Below, piece by piece: positions 25,917 to 38,283 of a DNA stretch of 64,000 nucleotides (its first letter is position 1; every line of letters begins with the position of its first letter). The DNA is from Bugula neritina. Lineage: Eukaryota; Bryozoa; Gymnolaemata; Cheilostomatida; Bugulidae. The position numbers were made by a program, and so were the translations under genes. The notes under the pieces were generated by a model. It did no database searches. It was given only the letters and a program-made list of their open reading frames with translations, and had not been told where the DNA came from. The DNA lies in contig OZ037765.1 of the NCBI GenBank assembly GCA_964035545.1, forward strand, positions 18,036,698-18,100,697, given 5' to 3'.

Positions 25917-26845
25917 GTTCTATGACCTTGGTGCCCACAGCTATACTATCTGGGGTGACTTGGTGCATTAGTTTAAAGTTTTCAAGTTTAGAGTGGAGGG
26001 GGAGGAGTAACACGGGCTTTCCATGTACCGATCTGAGAAATGTGCTCAGATCGATCGTTTTTCCATGAAAGTGTCAGATCGATCTCGCGAAGTTGCCTCC
26101 TTTTAAGTCAAGGATACTTTAAAAGTACAATTTGTTCACCTATTTGAGTGATGAAAGCTACTACTGTTGAAAACAAGATGGCCGTAGTCTAAAATTTAAT
26201 CCCAGCTATGAACTATACGCAGCAAAGCTTTCAGTGTATGGTAATTTGGCCAATTTAAAATAATTAATTTTATTTTTTTAGCTTGAAAGCTTATATAAAA
26301 TTAATGGCTGTCTTGCAGATTATTAATAAACTTACAGGACTGTTAAGCTTAAAATTACAAAGAAAATAGCTAATGAAACTAAGTTTTAATAGTCATTTAA
26401 ATTCAATTTAAATTCTCCCATTTTTTTACCTTCTACTGCATATAACTGAGTTTTCTTAATCATTGTACTGAAAGTCAAAGTTTTGCCACCTGAAAAGGTG
26501 GCTATCTTAATTATTAAGTACTTTGCTTAATAATTAACAATAAGTTATCATTTTTATTAGCAGACAACATTTTAGCGAGCAGTCATTTTTCCACTTCTCA
26601 GATCGATCTTTCGTCTTTCCATGGCCTTATTGCTTTGAGATCGATCTGAGTTCGAGCTCTACAGACCGACCAGCTCAGAACGACTGAGATCGATCTTTGA
26701 CATCTTTCCATAGATCGATCTCGCTAAGATCGATCTGAGATCGGTACATGGAAAGCCGATGTAAGTTTGGAGACCTTCAACTCCAATTTCAAGAACTTTG
26801 AACTATTGCACTCAGTCAGCTCAACTTGGAAGCTGCTTATAGAAC
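25917..26845. mobile_element. Outer inverted-repeat (MITE-like) element, split by a nested insertion
   Basis: The outer halves 25917-26010 and 26762-26845 are inverted relatives: both ends read GTTCTAT inward, followed by a GTGCA-(A/T)TAGTT-AAAGTT core. The reverse complement of the right half matches the left arm of a second copy at 40164-40354 (GTTCTATAAGCAGCT, then GAGTGCA, then GAGTTGGAG). The outer element would be about 180 bp once the insert is removed. No transposase is encoded. Confidence 0.65.
26011..26761. mobile_element. Nested non-autonomous TIR DNA element, about 751 bp
   Basis: Termini contain a perfect 20-bp inverted repeat (GGCTTTCCATGTACCGATCT at 26015-26034, complement at 26738-26757), within ends that read CA at both sides. 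TAA flanks both ends (26008-26010, 26762-26764). Subterminal regions hold several copies of the palindrome AGATCGATCT, often next to CTTTCCAT, which may be transposase-binding sites. It has no open frame. The TAA duplication suits PIF/Harbinger-type transposition, but the superfamily is inferred. Confidence 0.7.
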
Positions 26846-27089
26846 AAATTTTCTGTGACAGCTTTTCATCCGGAAAAACCTGTTATTCATCATAAACATA
26901 GGACTAAGTGATAAACTTTAACTTTAAGTAAAGCTATAGTAAAAGAGATAAACTTTTCTAGCCATACTGTTCATGTTTCACTTCAGATTATTATCGTATG
27001 TGCCCATATTGATACTGCTATTTCAAATTAACCTAAAATCTACTCATGTGATGTGATCAACGTCACGTCAAATTCAATATCGATATTGA

Positions 27090-28340
27090 ATATGAACATC
27101 GCGGTGGTAGAGTACTAGACGTAATCATAATTAATTATGATAATGAAATTCAAATTGATTATGATTATTGTTATAAATAATAAATATGACGAACTGATTA
27201 TCTGTCAAACCCAAACGGCAACAGACAAATCACAATGACAATCATAATGATAATAATATTAATAATAATAACGTATTGATAATGGTATGGATATTTCAAT
27301 TTGAATTTATATTATTATTTAGTATTTACTAATACTAATAGTAATAGTAATATCGACGTTGATAATGATATTTATTGCGGTAATGAATTATTGAATATCG
27401 AGTGTTACTGATTGCTTCTTACACTTAGCTCATGGCCTAGCCTTTTCAAGTTATTGCTTATAAGTTATACGTTCAACTTTAATTCATAAGACTAAGTTAC
27501 ACTTAGTCTTAGTCTTACTGTTATACCTTAGGCTTATGAGCTATGGCTTATGATTCATGCTGATAGTGAGACTGATACTCAGCTACCTATACTTAGACTG
27601 TAGCCTTACTTATTCAAATTGAGATATATTATTTATTCATGTTAAATAATAACACATTCGTGCGAGTTTATAGTAACTATGACTATCCCTATTACATTTA
27701 CTATTAGTATTACTCTATTAGTATGAGAATCCCTGATAAAAACTGGAAGGGGTTTTTAAAGTGGGCTAAAGACTTCTGAGGCACAGGAGCAATTAATTAT
27801 TCAACTGTGACTGGATGCTCTTTCTAATATGAATATCACTGCCTGTGTTTGGACTTGAACCACTGATCTTGTGTTTACTAGGCCAGCACTCTAACCACTG
27901 CACCATGGCTGCTCCCTATTCATACTATTTACTCGTTAGTATCTTGCATTTAGTAACATTATGATAATGATTTTAATAGTCATAATAATATTGAATTTGA
28001 TAGCCATGTCAATAATTATAATTAATATCATGACTATCACAGAGATTCTAGCAGTACCACTCTGACTATCAATATTTTATAAGTTAAAATTAAATTTAAA
28101 ATATAATTATTAATATAAATATGCTTATTTCATATGATATATCATGTGACATTATCTTTATGATTATGATTATACTCATTATCATTCGCATAAACTTGAA
28201 ATTAAACACATTTAAGTAGTTTATCGCTCTGATAATCACTGTTGTTGGCTTAAATTATCATAATAAGTATATTGATACTATTAATAGATATAGAAACTTT
28301 GTTAAATATCAAATTATAGTTATAGTAGTAATAATATTCA
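27090..28340. repeat. Degenerate low-complexity region (TAATA/ACTAGT-type)
   Basis: Long runs of scrambled short words such as TAATAATAATAT, AATAGTAATAGT, CTTAGTCTTAG and TGATTATGATTA, interrupted by a SINE. The texture recurs at 38860-39720 and 42920-43730. It is best described as old, mutated microsatellite; there is no gene. Confidence 0.6.
27735..27916 (-). mobile_element. tRNA-derived SINE
   Basis: On the minus strand the head reads GGGAGCAGCCATGGTGCAG and continues into an RNA polymerase III A box (TGGTGCAGTGGTTAGAGTGC, about 27906-27887). The B box GGTTCAAGTCC is at 27861-27851, at tRNA spacing. A tRNA would then close with a 7-bp acceptor stem, which is missing; instead a SINE body of about 110 bp follows, with the word AAAAACCCCTTCCAG near its 3' end. 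This is a retroposed SINE, not a working tRNA gene. Confidence 0.75.
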
Positions 28341-29177
28341 AACTCGATAGTCATAAACCAAGTGCAATTAATGAAAAATGTGAAATTCTTTGTTTGATGT
28401 TTTTGATAATATAATTTTAGCTCTAGGTATTTATTTTTCAATCCAAGTCTCCCATAAAATTAAGTGTCTGAGAAATTTTCAATGGCCTAAATTTTCTAAA
28501 CTTCAGAAATTAGTTTGAGGTGTCAGTTGAAAATTTCATAAAAGCATAATTTTTTGTGATATTTCTATCTAGAACAGACTATTTGTCAAATTTCTTCATT
28601 ACTGCACCATGAACATATACACCTGCCATGCCATGCCTGTACATTGGACTGGGTATAAAATTAATAGGATATATAATATAATTAATCTCAAGATCATAAT
28701 GGTTATGGTTATCAACACCATACATGCAATTGTGACTAATCATTAAAATACTCATAACCCTTATAGCGCTAATGGAATAGTGTGACAGAGTTAAGTCAAA
28801 GCCATGCCATGTCATTATAGTTAAAAACTTAATTCATTTTATGACTGGATACAAATTTCACTCAAAAATTATTTTGAATCATCATGTTTAAATTAGTTTG
28901 CTAGTGAACATTCTGTTTACATGAATACTCTCATAGCAACTGTTGAGCAGAGTTTAAACATGTTAACTGTATGTATTATAGCCCAACCTGCAAAAACTTC
29001 TTATTAAATATATGATTGAATAATTAGGAGACTTGGATACCATCAAGTGAAGAATTTAAAGTTGTTTTTAGGGCAAATTTTAGAAATAATTTTTTTGTAT
29101 CTATCGAGTAATTATAATTCTGATATTAATGGTTATAACTCATTATCCTAATAAATAATCACAATGCTGTTCAGACA
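28341..29177. other. AT-rich DNA upstream of TAB1
   Basis: This contains the presumed promoter and 5' UTR of TAB1. No TATA-box or other element could be fixed with confidence. The minus-strand frames at 28250-28441 and 28579-28815 show no recognisable domain. Confidence 0.35.
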
Positions 29178-32100
29178 ATGCTGTCAAAGTCAAGCTCAGG
29201 TTTGAACAAGCACAGTGGGACCGATCACCATGTTGAAATTTCTCCTCACAGTCAGTGTTGCAGTACAGAAACTCATCTTGACTTTGAAGATTCATCTAAA
29301 TTAGTTGATGGCTGGCTATATGTTGATGTTTGCAATAAGCTAGATGACAAGACTCCTACTTCAGACTCCAAGACTGATCATTTGACTATGACCATGGCTA
29401 CTGATTCAATGCCAACTTCTCATCTTCATGCATCACACTCCCAGTTGTCTTTTGAATCTGACCAGGTAATGTTTATAGTTTTTTTGATTGAATTTAATAT
29501 ATGTATGAAATAATTACTTGTAGCATTACTAATACGTATGCTGATCTGGGCGTATGTAGTAAAAGTAGAACTGCAAAAAAATGTAGTTAGTTGACCAACA
29601 TAATAAATACTTGTTAGCTACCAGTAACAAATGGTTTTTCTTAAGTTGAGTAATTCATATACAACACACTTTCTTGGTCTTTTCTGATTGAAATATTGTA
29701 TTTTCTTTGTAAGCATGTAAGATGTTTTAATTTGTTTATCTGTTATATCAATTAAACTTGATAGGTTTACTGGTAGAACAATGGTGGACAATTTTTCACA
29801 TTGAAACTAGTCAAAGTATACAGTGTAGGTAATTGTGTTGATCTTTTATAGTTGAAACAAAAAACAAAAAAGGCGATTGAATTTCTTGAAATTTCTTGTG
29901 GTCTCAACATCGTAGACTTTGTAGTAGCTTACTAAAGTATTAAATTCAATGATAAATGGGATGTTTGAAAAGCATAGTAATAACCTGTCATGTTTTTTGT
30001 ATAGTTTGTACTGCTAGGTTCATGAAATCTGTTTTTTTCAATGGTGACAGGATAGAAAAACATGGCTGGATGACTTACCAGTTGATAAAGAACATTCCGG
30101 TGTTGGCTTTGCTTACAATCAAGAATACAAAGATGACGGGTATAAGCACCAGTACCACGAGTTTGAGGATAAGTGTTTGCGCTTCAAGTAGGTTGTTATA
30201 AGTGGTATCCTAATGGATAAATGGTTATTTTAAAGGTGTTGACTTTTGTTATAGGGGAAAACTCTTGCATTTGTCTCAAATCTAAAAGGCCACCTTAATC
30301 AAACAGTGTTCAATTTTGATGTTCTTTTTAACTCTTATTATTGTATTCCAAATCAGATGTTGGTAATAATTTTACTTTGAATACCATTCAGTCATGAAAA
30401 TTGAGGAATTTTGAGTTAATTTTATTCTTTTTTCAAACATTTGTAAACTTTAAAGTTTTAAAAATTAATCTAATTATTGTCTGAATGATTCACAGCAATA
30501 GTATTTAGTAAATGTGGTGAAATGAAATTGACGTCTAGACCAAACATCATCCATGTTGCTATCTGACTGGAAAAGTGTCTATTTTTAGCCAAATACTTAT
30601 TAATGAGTTATATATACTATGCTGTAACTAAATCTCTACCACCATGATCATTGTGTTGCTAGAGTTTCGGAGAACTGCTACTTGTATGGTGTATTTGACG
30701 GCCACAGTGGCACAAGAGCTTCTGAGTATGTTTCACAGTGGCTCCCTGCGGAGATATTACTGGGTCAGCTAGACTCTGTTACAAGTGATGATGAAATACA
30801 AGAGATTCTTCGCCAAGTCAGTATATTTAAAGTGATAATTCATTGCATACGTTACTCCATTTATATGCATGTATCTTATCGGCCATGGCTACTATTTTGC
30901 AGGCATATAAAACAGTTGAAAAGTTCTACTTTGACTCTCTTGGAGAGTTAATTGCAGAAAGGACATCTTTACAAAAAGAAATAGAAGGGTGTAATGCAGC
31001 TACAGTATGTAGTTTTTGTTATTATTTTTATTTTCAAATTGTAAATAAATTTACACAGTGATATAGTTACTTAGTGTGACAGCTGCAACTCTGCGGCTAA
31101 AGAAGTAAAGTATGGTGTATTTCTATTAACCAGCTTCTACAAACTTACAATTTAAAAAGTTTGAAATTGGCTTAAATTTTCTTGTGGCATAAATATAACT
31201 GTGTCAAAGAATTAATTTCATGATGCAAAATTAATTTATACTTTTTATTGAGAATTTAAGTTTTCTTGCATTATAGAGTATATTCTTACAGTGTAAAAAC
31301 CGCTGTGTTGGCTAGAATGGGTAAGTCCAACTTTTAAATGGTACAAAAGGTAGTTGGCAGAAGATTTTTAGCGTATATTTGAGTCACAGTTTTGCAGCTG
31401 TCGCACTCATGTCTGTTCAACTCTATTTAATTTAGTATTTTAGTAACGGCTGAAATTGAAGTAAAGGAATATTAATATACAGTAAACAACTACAAGAGCG
31501 ACAAAGTGATACTCGCACATTTTTGTTATGATATAAAGTGTTTAGAGTTGCCCTCCCTAAAACAAATGACTAAAATTCAACATTTTGGACCAGCTTGATA
31601 TAGTATTATATACCAACAAAAACTGCTCGCTGATTCATAGCTGCTGAAATTTCAAGTGAAGAGTAAGCCTATTAAGACTTAAAAGATCAAATATAGACTA
31701 TATCTTGAGTATATAAAACTATAAAATGTTTAACTATCGAGCTATGCTTCTGTTCTATTTGTCACCCATTACCTAATGGTTTTTGTTTTACACCTTTTAA
31801 ACTCTTTCTAACTACTTCTACCTGACAACATAAAGTTGTAGCATTTAACAGATCTTGCAAGCAAAAAGATATTACTGGTTCAAAATGTATTTTTATTGCT
31901 GCAAACTAGCCATTTTCTTTTTTTAAAGAATTTTATATATTTTTGTTAGTTTTATTATACTGAGCATAACCTTTTACTGTCTATATTATTATGTTTAGGA
32001 GTTGTATAGCTGTTTTATTAGCAAATGATTTTAAACTATGGTTGTAAGATTGAATAACTGATTGCAAGTTTAGTTGCTTCAATATTATTTCTGTTGATTG

Positions 32101-33974
32101 AAAGTGACAAGAGGATTTCTCTTTATTTACATTTAACTAAGGATATAGTATAACTGTATGTATAGACTATAGAGTATAGACTAACAATTCTAGCAATGTT
32201 TAGAAGTATTCCCTGTTTTTGGTCACAAAATGTTCACATCAGGACTGCAATGTATAAATATAAATGTTATTATCTTTCATGTAGCCTTTTGTGAATGTTG
32301 TACTTGCAGATGAAGCCTGAGCTTGTTGAAAGGTTACGTGTAGTAGATAATGAGCTGGGTAGTGGTACATCAGCTCTAGTAGCTCTTATCTTCAATGGAA
32401 AGATGTACATTTCTAATATTGGTAAGCCACTACACTCATTTGCTCATCAATGTTTCATCCTACCTTCTACTAGGCTAGTACTAGTGGACACTATGTGCAC
32501 AAATTGAAATTTGTGTTTTGAGTTCTTTATGTCATGGACTAGTATGTTTCTATCTTATTTTAAGGCAACAGCCGTGCCTTGCTCTGCAGAACAGAAAACG
32601 GCAAATTAAGAGTTGAGAAATTGAATGTTGACCATACTTTACAAAATGAAGATGAAGTCGAACGGCTACATCAATTGGGGTTTCCTAAAGAACAGCTAGT
32701 CAACAGTACCCGATTTGGACAGCAGCTCTACACACGATGTATTGGGGACTACAGTGTGAAGGGTGGCTACAAGGACAATGAACAGATGAGGTTGGCTATT
32801 ATTACCTTTCTTTTCAATACATAATTTATTTTCTATGACAAGAGTTAGGTAAAATCTCACTTGCTTTTTTATCCAGATGTTTCTTTATAGGTATGTGGTG
32901 TACTTCTTTTTTGATGTATTTACTAGGGTATAGTTAAAAAACATAAATTTTATTTTGCCTTATTTGTTTTACTTTTCACCCAATTGACATAATTTCTAAA
33001 ATATGTTTTCTTTAGAAAACATGTCTTGAGAGAGCTGTAATAACTCATCACACACAATTGTATGCAGTTCCACCAAACAGTTCTGTATTTGTCAAATAAT
33101 AGCTTCCTCTTATATTAGAAAAGTAACTTGTAGTTGGGAAATTTTCACAAAGTTTTCATGCAAATCTTTGTCGTTCAACGTAATCTCTACTCCATGACTA
33201 TGCGATGTTTGATATTCAAAGTCTGCAATATTAATTTTCTGTTTTAGTTGTGCGGTGTCAGAGCCTGTGATTGCCATACCCGATCTGGAAAATCCCATCA
33301 CCCTTGACGAATCTTGCAACTTTCTTTTACTAATGTCAGATGGGGTTTACAGAAGTTTATTTGATGCCACGGAGACTGGGCATGTAAATGGCGACATTGC
33401 TGGCATTGTAGCTGCAGAGTTTCCAAGACAGTCAACTTTAAACGGTGTTGGCCAGGCTGCCATTGACAAAATTACAAGGACTCATCACGATGCATTTGCT
33501 TTGGCATTGCCAGGTGATAGCAGGCATAGCAAGTGCTCTTCTAGAGATGACATGACACTGCTTATTAGGAATTTCAATTACAGCCTGAAAGCTCACAATG
33601 TAGAAAAGGTACCTTCATCATTCCCATTGCCAGCTAATCACCAGATTGAAAGTTCTGAAAGTACACCAACAGACACTGTGGCTGCACCAATTGATAGATA
33701 CAACATCACAACAAACCCATTCTTTGCTCAGTTGAAGTACTCGCTAGATTCATATAATCTGGACTCTAATCCAGACTCCATAGCTGACTCTCTCAAGTCT
33801 ACAGGCAGCACATCAGCTCTTGAACTAGACGCTGATGGACGCTTAGAACCTTATGTCAGCTTTAAAGACTTTGATGCTGCACTAGAAGCTATGAGTGACC
33901 GAGAACGACAGAAATTTGAGCAGAGCCTGGTTCCAAAGATGGATTGTGAACCAATAATTGAACACCCAGAATAA
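29178..33974 (+). CDS. TAB1: TAB1 (TAK1-binding protein 1, PP2C-fold adaptor), 7 exons, 581 aa
   Basis: Exons: 29178-29465, 30051-30187, 30663-30816, 30903-31004, 32310-32421, 32565-32790, 33248-33974; all borders are GT..AG with matching phase. TAB1 binds and activates the kinase TAK1 in cytokine and stress signalling. After a poorly conserved N terminus of about 95 residues comes a PP2C-like domain (about 105-450): WLDDLP, SGVGF, YGVFDGHSG (150-158), SGTSALVALIF, GNSRALL (265-271), the NVDHTLQNEDE stretch, RCIGDYSVK, LLLMSDGVY and RDDMTLLIRNF (439-449). The C-terminal TAK1-binding motif EPYVSFKDF lies about 35 residues from the end. The vertebrate protein is a pseudophosphatase; here D154, D371 and D440 occupy PP2C metal-site positions. 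The start chosen is the only ATG upstream in frame; it follows another ATG (29164) whose frame closes quickly. The N terminus is the least certain part. Confidence 0.93.
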
Positions 33975-34809
33975 ACGACATCATTGATGCTGTTTCATGG
34001 ATGCTTTCCCAAATTTAACTTGAATGATGCTGGAAAATGTCTAGTTTTAATTTTTTATTTCAGAGTGTTCTTGGCTTTTAAAGAACCTTATTTGTATAAC
34101 TTTTGTATTTATTCCTGGATTTTTAATAATAATACTTTGTAAAAATGCTTGCATTGCAAATTATGGATATTACAATATTTGTATTACTGAGGTGATATTC
34201 ACTGTAGTAGCCTTAAACTTTCTATTTTTTCGGTTTGTGCTAGTTTTATAGTGTAAAACATTTTCTATACAACTGAGTATTAAATAATATTTAATTTTAT
34301 TAGCTTATTCCTATTTGAATATCTGTTCTTTAAATTATGCCTATAAAATCCATAAATCCAAAATTCAATACATACACATGTTCTTTACTTTTTTTTCTCA
34401 ACTGAGAATTTAAATATTTTCACAGCATTATTGTAGAAGGTTAATTTGTTCAACCCTATCTATTATTCCATTATTTTGTAAAATTGATGAAAATATAACA
34501 TCAATATTTTGACTTGCTTCAGTATATCCCCAATTGATGGTCTAAAAATTTCAAAAATCCTGCCGAATGATGTGTCTATAAGAATTTATTTAAGTATTCC
34601 TGATATTTTGCTGTACAGTAACAATGACCATAAATAAATAACATGTTTCTTGAAATTTACATTCAGCTATAGTAGTTAGTACACAACACTTGCCATGACT
34701 TACTTAGGCTGACTGAAGACTATTTATAGCCTTATTCACTGAGAAAAATCTACAAAGCACAGTTTGAGATTGATTGAGAATAATATATACTAGTTCTTAT
34801 TCACTATAT
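33975..34809. other. Intergenic space between convergent TAB1 and UBE2S
   Basis: This holds the 3' UTRs of both genes. AATAAA at 34633-34638 could serve TAB1. For UBE2S only variants such as AATAAG are seen on the minus strand near 34795. There is no gene. Confidence 0.45.
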
Positions 34810-37800
34810 CTATAACCTTTTCAATTGTTTCTTTTTGTCATTTTTTCTCTTAGTTGTAGATTTAATTTCTAAGGCAGGTTTCTTAGATTGAGTGGGATCG
34901 TCTAACTGCATGTCTTTTTTTATTCTACAACAATAACAAATGCGACTAAAAACTAACCATAATCAATTGTCTTGGAACACAAATCTAGAAGCCAGCATAA
35001 CTAAATTTCATCACACAATGTTTTGTTACAGGGAAGTGGACATAGTAGTACATCATTATCCAAATTATCCACTGATATTAAAATAACGCAAATTAGGAGA
35101 CATATTGACAACTCATAAAAAATGTGGCCAACATGAAAATGAAAATTTTGCTATGTAAAGAACCTCTGAGGTCCAGTGCTGGGGCTCTGAGGTCTAACAT
35201 TACTCTTTAACAAATTTTATAGATTAAAAACAGTCATATGCTGGTTTTATCTTAAAAAAAGCTTATCACTAAACACACCTTTATCTAGTAATTTTACTTT
35301 TTTGAAACAAATAATGACTTTGAAGCATACTTCAATAGTCAGATGGTCGACAAAATAGAATTTATATAATTTCAAAATGTAGTTATCTAATTGAGGGTGG
35401 AATTTCAAGAACAATTATCGACTGCATATATATAGTATAGGTTTTTGAGTTTGACCCAGTTTGAGTTTGGACCAGTATGGGTGTCGGTTGATGCTGGCTG
35501 CATCTAAATTACACATAAGGTAACTAAACTTTTATTGGTACTCTTTTCACGTTTAGTGAACCGGCACGCAGGTAATTTTCTAACTTTGCCACCAGCTAAG
35601 AGGCATTTAGTTATACAATTCATCTTTTATTCAACACTTAAATAACAATTCAATCAATAGAGTAAAACTGATTAAGAGTAGTTCAATGCCATACCACTAC
35701 GTAGCTAGAGAATCAGTATAAAAGTTAAATATACTCTAATGTATTGTTATAACAATCCCAAGATACTATGTTTTGATACGAAGACTAACATGATTTAGAA
35801 GTCACTTTATTCAAACTTCCTAGATCACAGTAGTATCAGCTACATCTTAGAAGCTAGCAAGCCTATATTATAACTATAGTTGACAACAATCAATTTCTAA
35901 TATTGACAATAATTGCGGTATAATCATCAACAGGAGAAATATATTATATATACAACTTGTATAAATAAAAACAACAATCCCCAGGGTGCCTGCTACATAA
36001 ACTATTTCCACGTCATCTTCAGAGTCAAAACTTGAGCGAATTTATTTGCTATGCACAAGTTTTTTTGGGGAGAAATGTGTCTAAGATAGCACTAAAACTA
36101 GAAAAAATCAGACAGTTTTAAAGCGGTAAATATTGAAAACAAAAACTAAACTAAATGATAAAAACTGATTTACAGCATTTTTTAAATAGTTTCTTCAAAA
36201 TACTAATGACTTATTACAACAAATAAAAAGGGAAGTTTTATAATACATAGTTACTGTAACTGGGAAAAAGAAACATTTTTAAACTGAAAATTGTAACAAA
36301 ATTTTTCATGTGAAACCACTTTTAGCATAGACTTTACTACCAACACACACATGATGCATAATATAATGAAAGGTAATATTTTTAATGTTTGTTTCATTAT
36401 GACTAGGAATAATCTTACTAACTTATACAACACACTGCTGTAACATTTCTACATGTTGTAACATATTGTCATGTGTTTATAAGGTTATTTTATGATAATT
36501 TTGTAATCATACATTTATTCATTGTAAAACAAAATGTTTAAATGTCAATTTGAACTATTTTTTTGCATTCAGCATTTATTGAAAAAGACACCTCTGGAAC
36601 ATCTAGGCTCAAACCAACAGATAAAATTGGATTGAAGGCTGAATTAGTCTTAGTTCCACTCTTTCTATTGAGCAGAGCAGTCACTAAGCAACATTACTTC
36701 TACTACTTACTTTGATGGTCTCGCATGAATTTCTGTATGTAGCTTGGCTCTGCTACAGAAATCCTCGTATTGTTCTAATAACAGTTTACCAGCTTCTTCA
36801 TTGAGCGCTGATTCCGGGTTAGGGTTGATTAGCAAGCATTTGATTACCTTGACATGAAAACAAACAGGTATCAGAGAACTAAGTTGGCAAGAGTGACTGA
36901 AGAGAAGTAAAACAATTTAGCAAAAGTAGAGAACAAATGCTATAATTTATATTAGAATTGAAAGCTGTCATAACTTACTTATATATGCAAAATATACTCA
37001 CTAATAAAACATGTTTAATGCCGAGTTTGGGATCCCAATCTTTTTTTAATGCATTGACACAAATTTCACCATTACCAGAGACATTGGGATGAAATATTTT
37101 TGTGATAAAGAAACCTCTGGGTGGTTCAGCTGGAAAAGACTTGCCAAGAACCAACTTCATGTGAAATGACCCACCAGCATATGGTGTCCCAGCTGCAATT
37201 TCATACATACATGCATTATTTTACATTCAACAGGATATATGTGTATAGCTTCTGACAATTTGACAAAACTAGAAATTGATAATTAAATCAACGACAATGA
37301 AGATTTTTTAAACATCCCATCTTCTGAGAAGGGAAGAAAATATGCAACTTGGTTTAAGAAAATTTAATGTAATTTTCGAAATACAATTAAAACAAAACAC
37401 ATGCAACAAACATTGACCAACAATTGAGGATACATAAAAATGAAATAGCTTAAATAGCTATTAATTTCAAAACTATAACATGAACCCAGCTACCACTAGA
37501 CACAGATGTTAGGTGTGTCTGCATATCAGTCACATATAAACTATATGTAGTAGAAGGCAAGGTAGTTGAGCATACAGGCTACAAATATTATTATTCAAGC
37601 TAAACAATTCACAATAAAATTCATTACAACAAACTTAATAAATTTTCATTAAAAAATATTGGGCTTTCAAAAAATTGGCTATCTCCAGAATAGACCTTGA
37701 TTCAGGTTATTTATAATGGAATTTTATCATATTTTAATGTTTCCTATAAGAAATCTTATTATAAGATTCAACTACCTGATGTTAAAAATTAATTTTATGC

Positions 37801-38283
37801 CTTACAATTTAAATAAAGATAACTTTATATGGAAATCTTCCATGAACTGTAACTTGATATGAGAAATAAAGAAATATCTTTACCTGGCCCATCAATCACA
37901 GCTTGTATATCAGTAATATCTTCTTCATTGGTAATAATTCGAATACCTTCAGGGGCATCTGTCACAAGGTCACTCACCTCTCTGGTCAACATTCGAATTA
38001 TTTGAGGAGAGAGATTCTCCACATTGCTCTAAAGTATTACAAGAGTGTAAAAAACATCAACTAAAAACCAAATCATAATCTCCCACCCTAAAAAAAGCTT
38101 AATTTTTTAATCAAATTTAATAATTACTTGAGTGCACTTTTGAAAACACCGAGTTAATTAATACATGGCATTACTAAGTAAATAATGTTGAGATGCGTTA
38201 TTGATAGGTTCATATTGCAATTTTTATAGGCTGCTTTAAAGTTACAAGCAACCATGTGTTAGTATCACTCTTACCGTAGACAT
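34810..38283 (-). CDS. UBE2S: UBE2S, ubiquitin-conjugating enzyme E2 S, 5 exons, 198 aa
   Basis: Exons (minus): 38283-38275, 38028-37884, 37192-37002, 36847-36711, 34924-34810; GT..AG borders with consistent phases. This E2 extends K11-linked ubiquitin chains on substrates of the anaphase-promoting complex (APC/C) in mitosis. The N terminus [12 protein letters not shown] matches the family, followed by the UBC core with [23 protein letters not shown], the FHPNV motif and the catalytic cysteine in [13 protein letters not shown]. The helix following reads [17 protein letters not shown] lysine-rich tail ends QLKRL, corresponding to the Leu-Arg-Arg-Leu terminus that docks the vertebrate enzyme on APC/C. 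The length is a little shorter than human (222). The first coding exon is only nine bases. It faces TAB1 tail to tail. Confidence 0.95.

Noticed and set aside
27840-27916. A possible tRNA gene (A and B boxes present)
   Set aside because: No closing acceptor stem after the T arm and a long non-tRNA body follows; it is a SINE head.
33110-33319. Minus-strand frame antisense to TAB1 exon 7
   Set aside because: Overlaps a well-supported exon and has no domain of its own.
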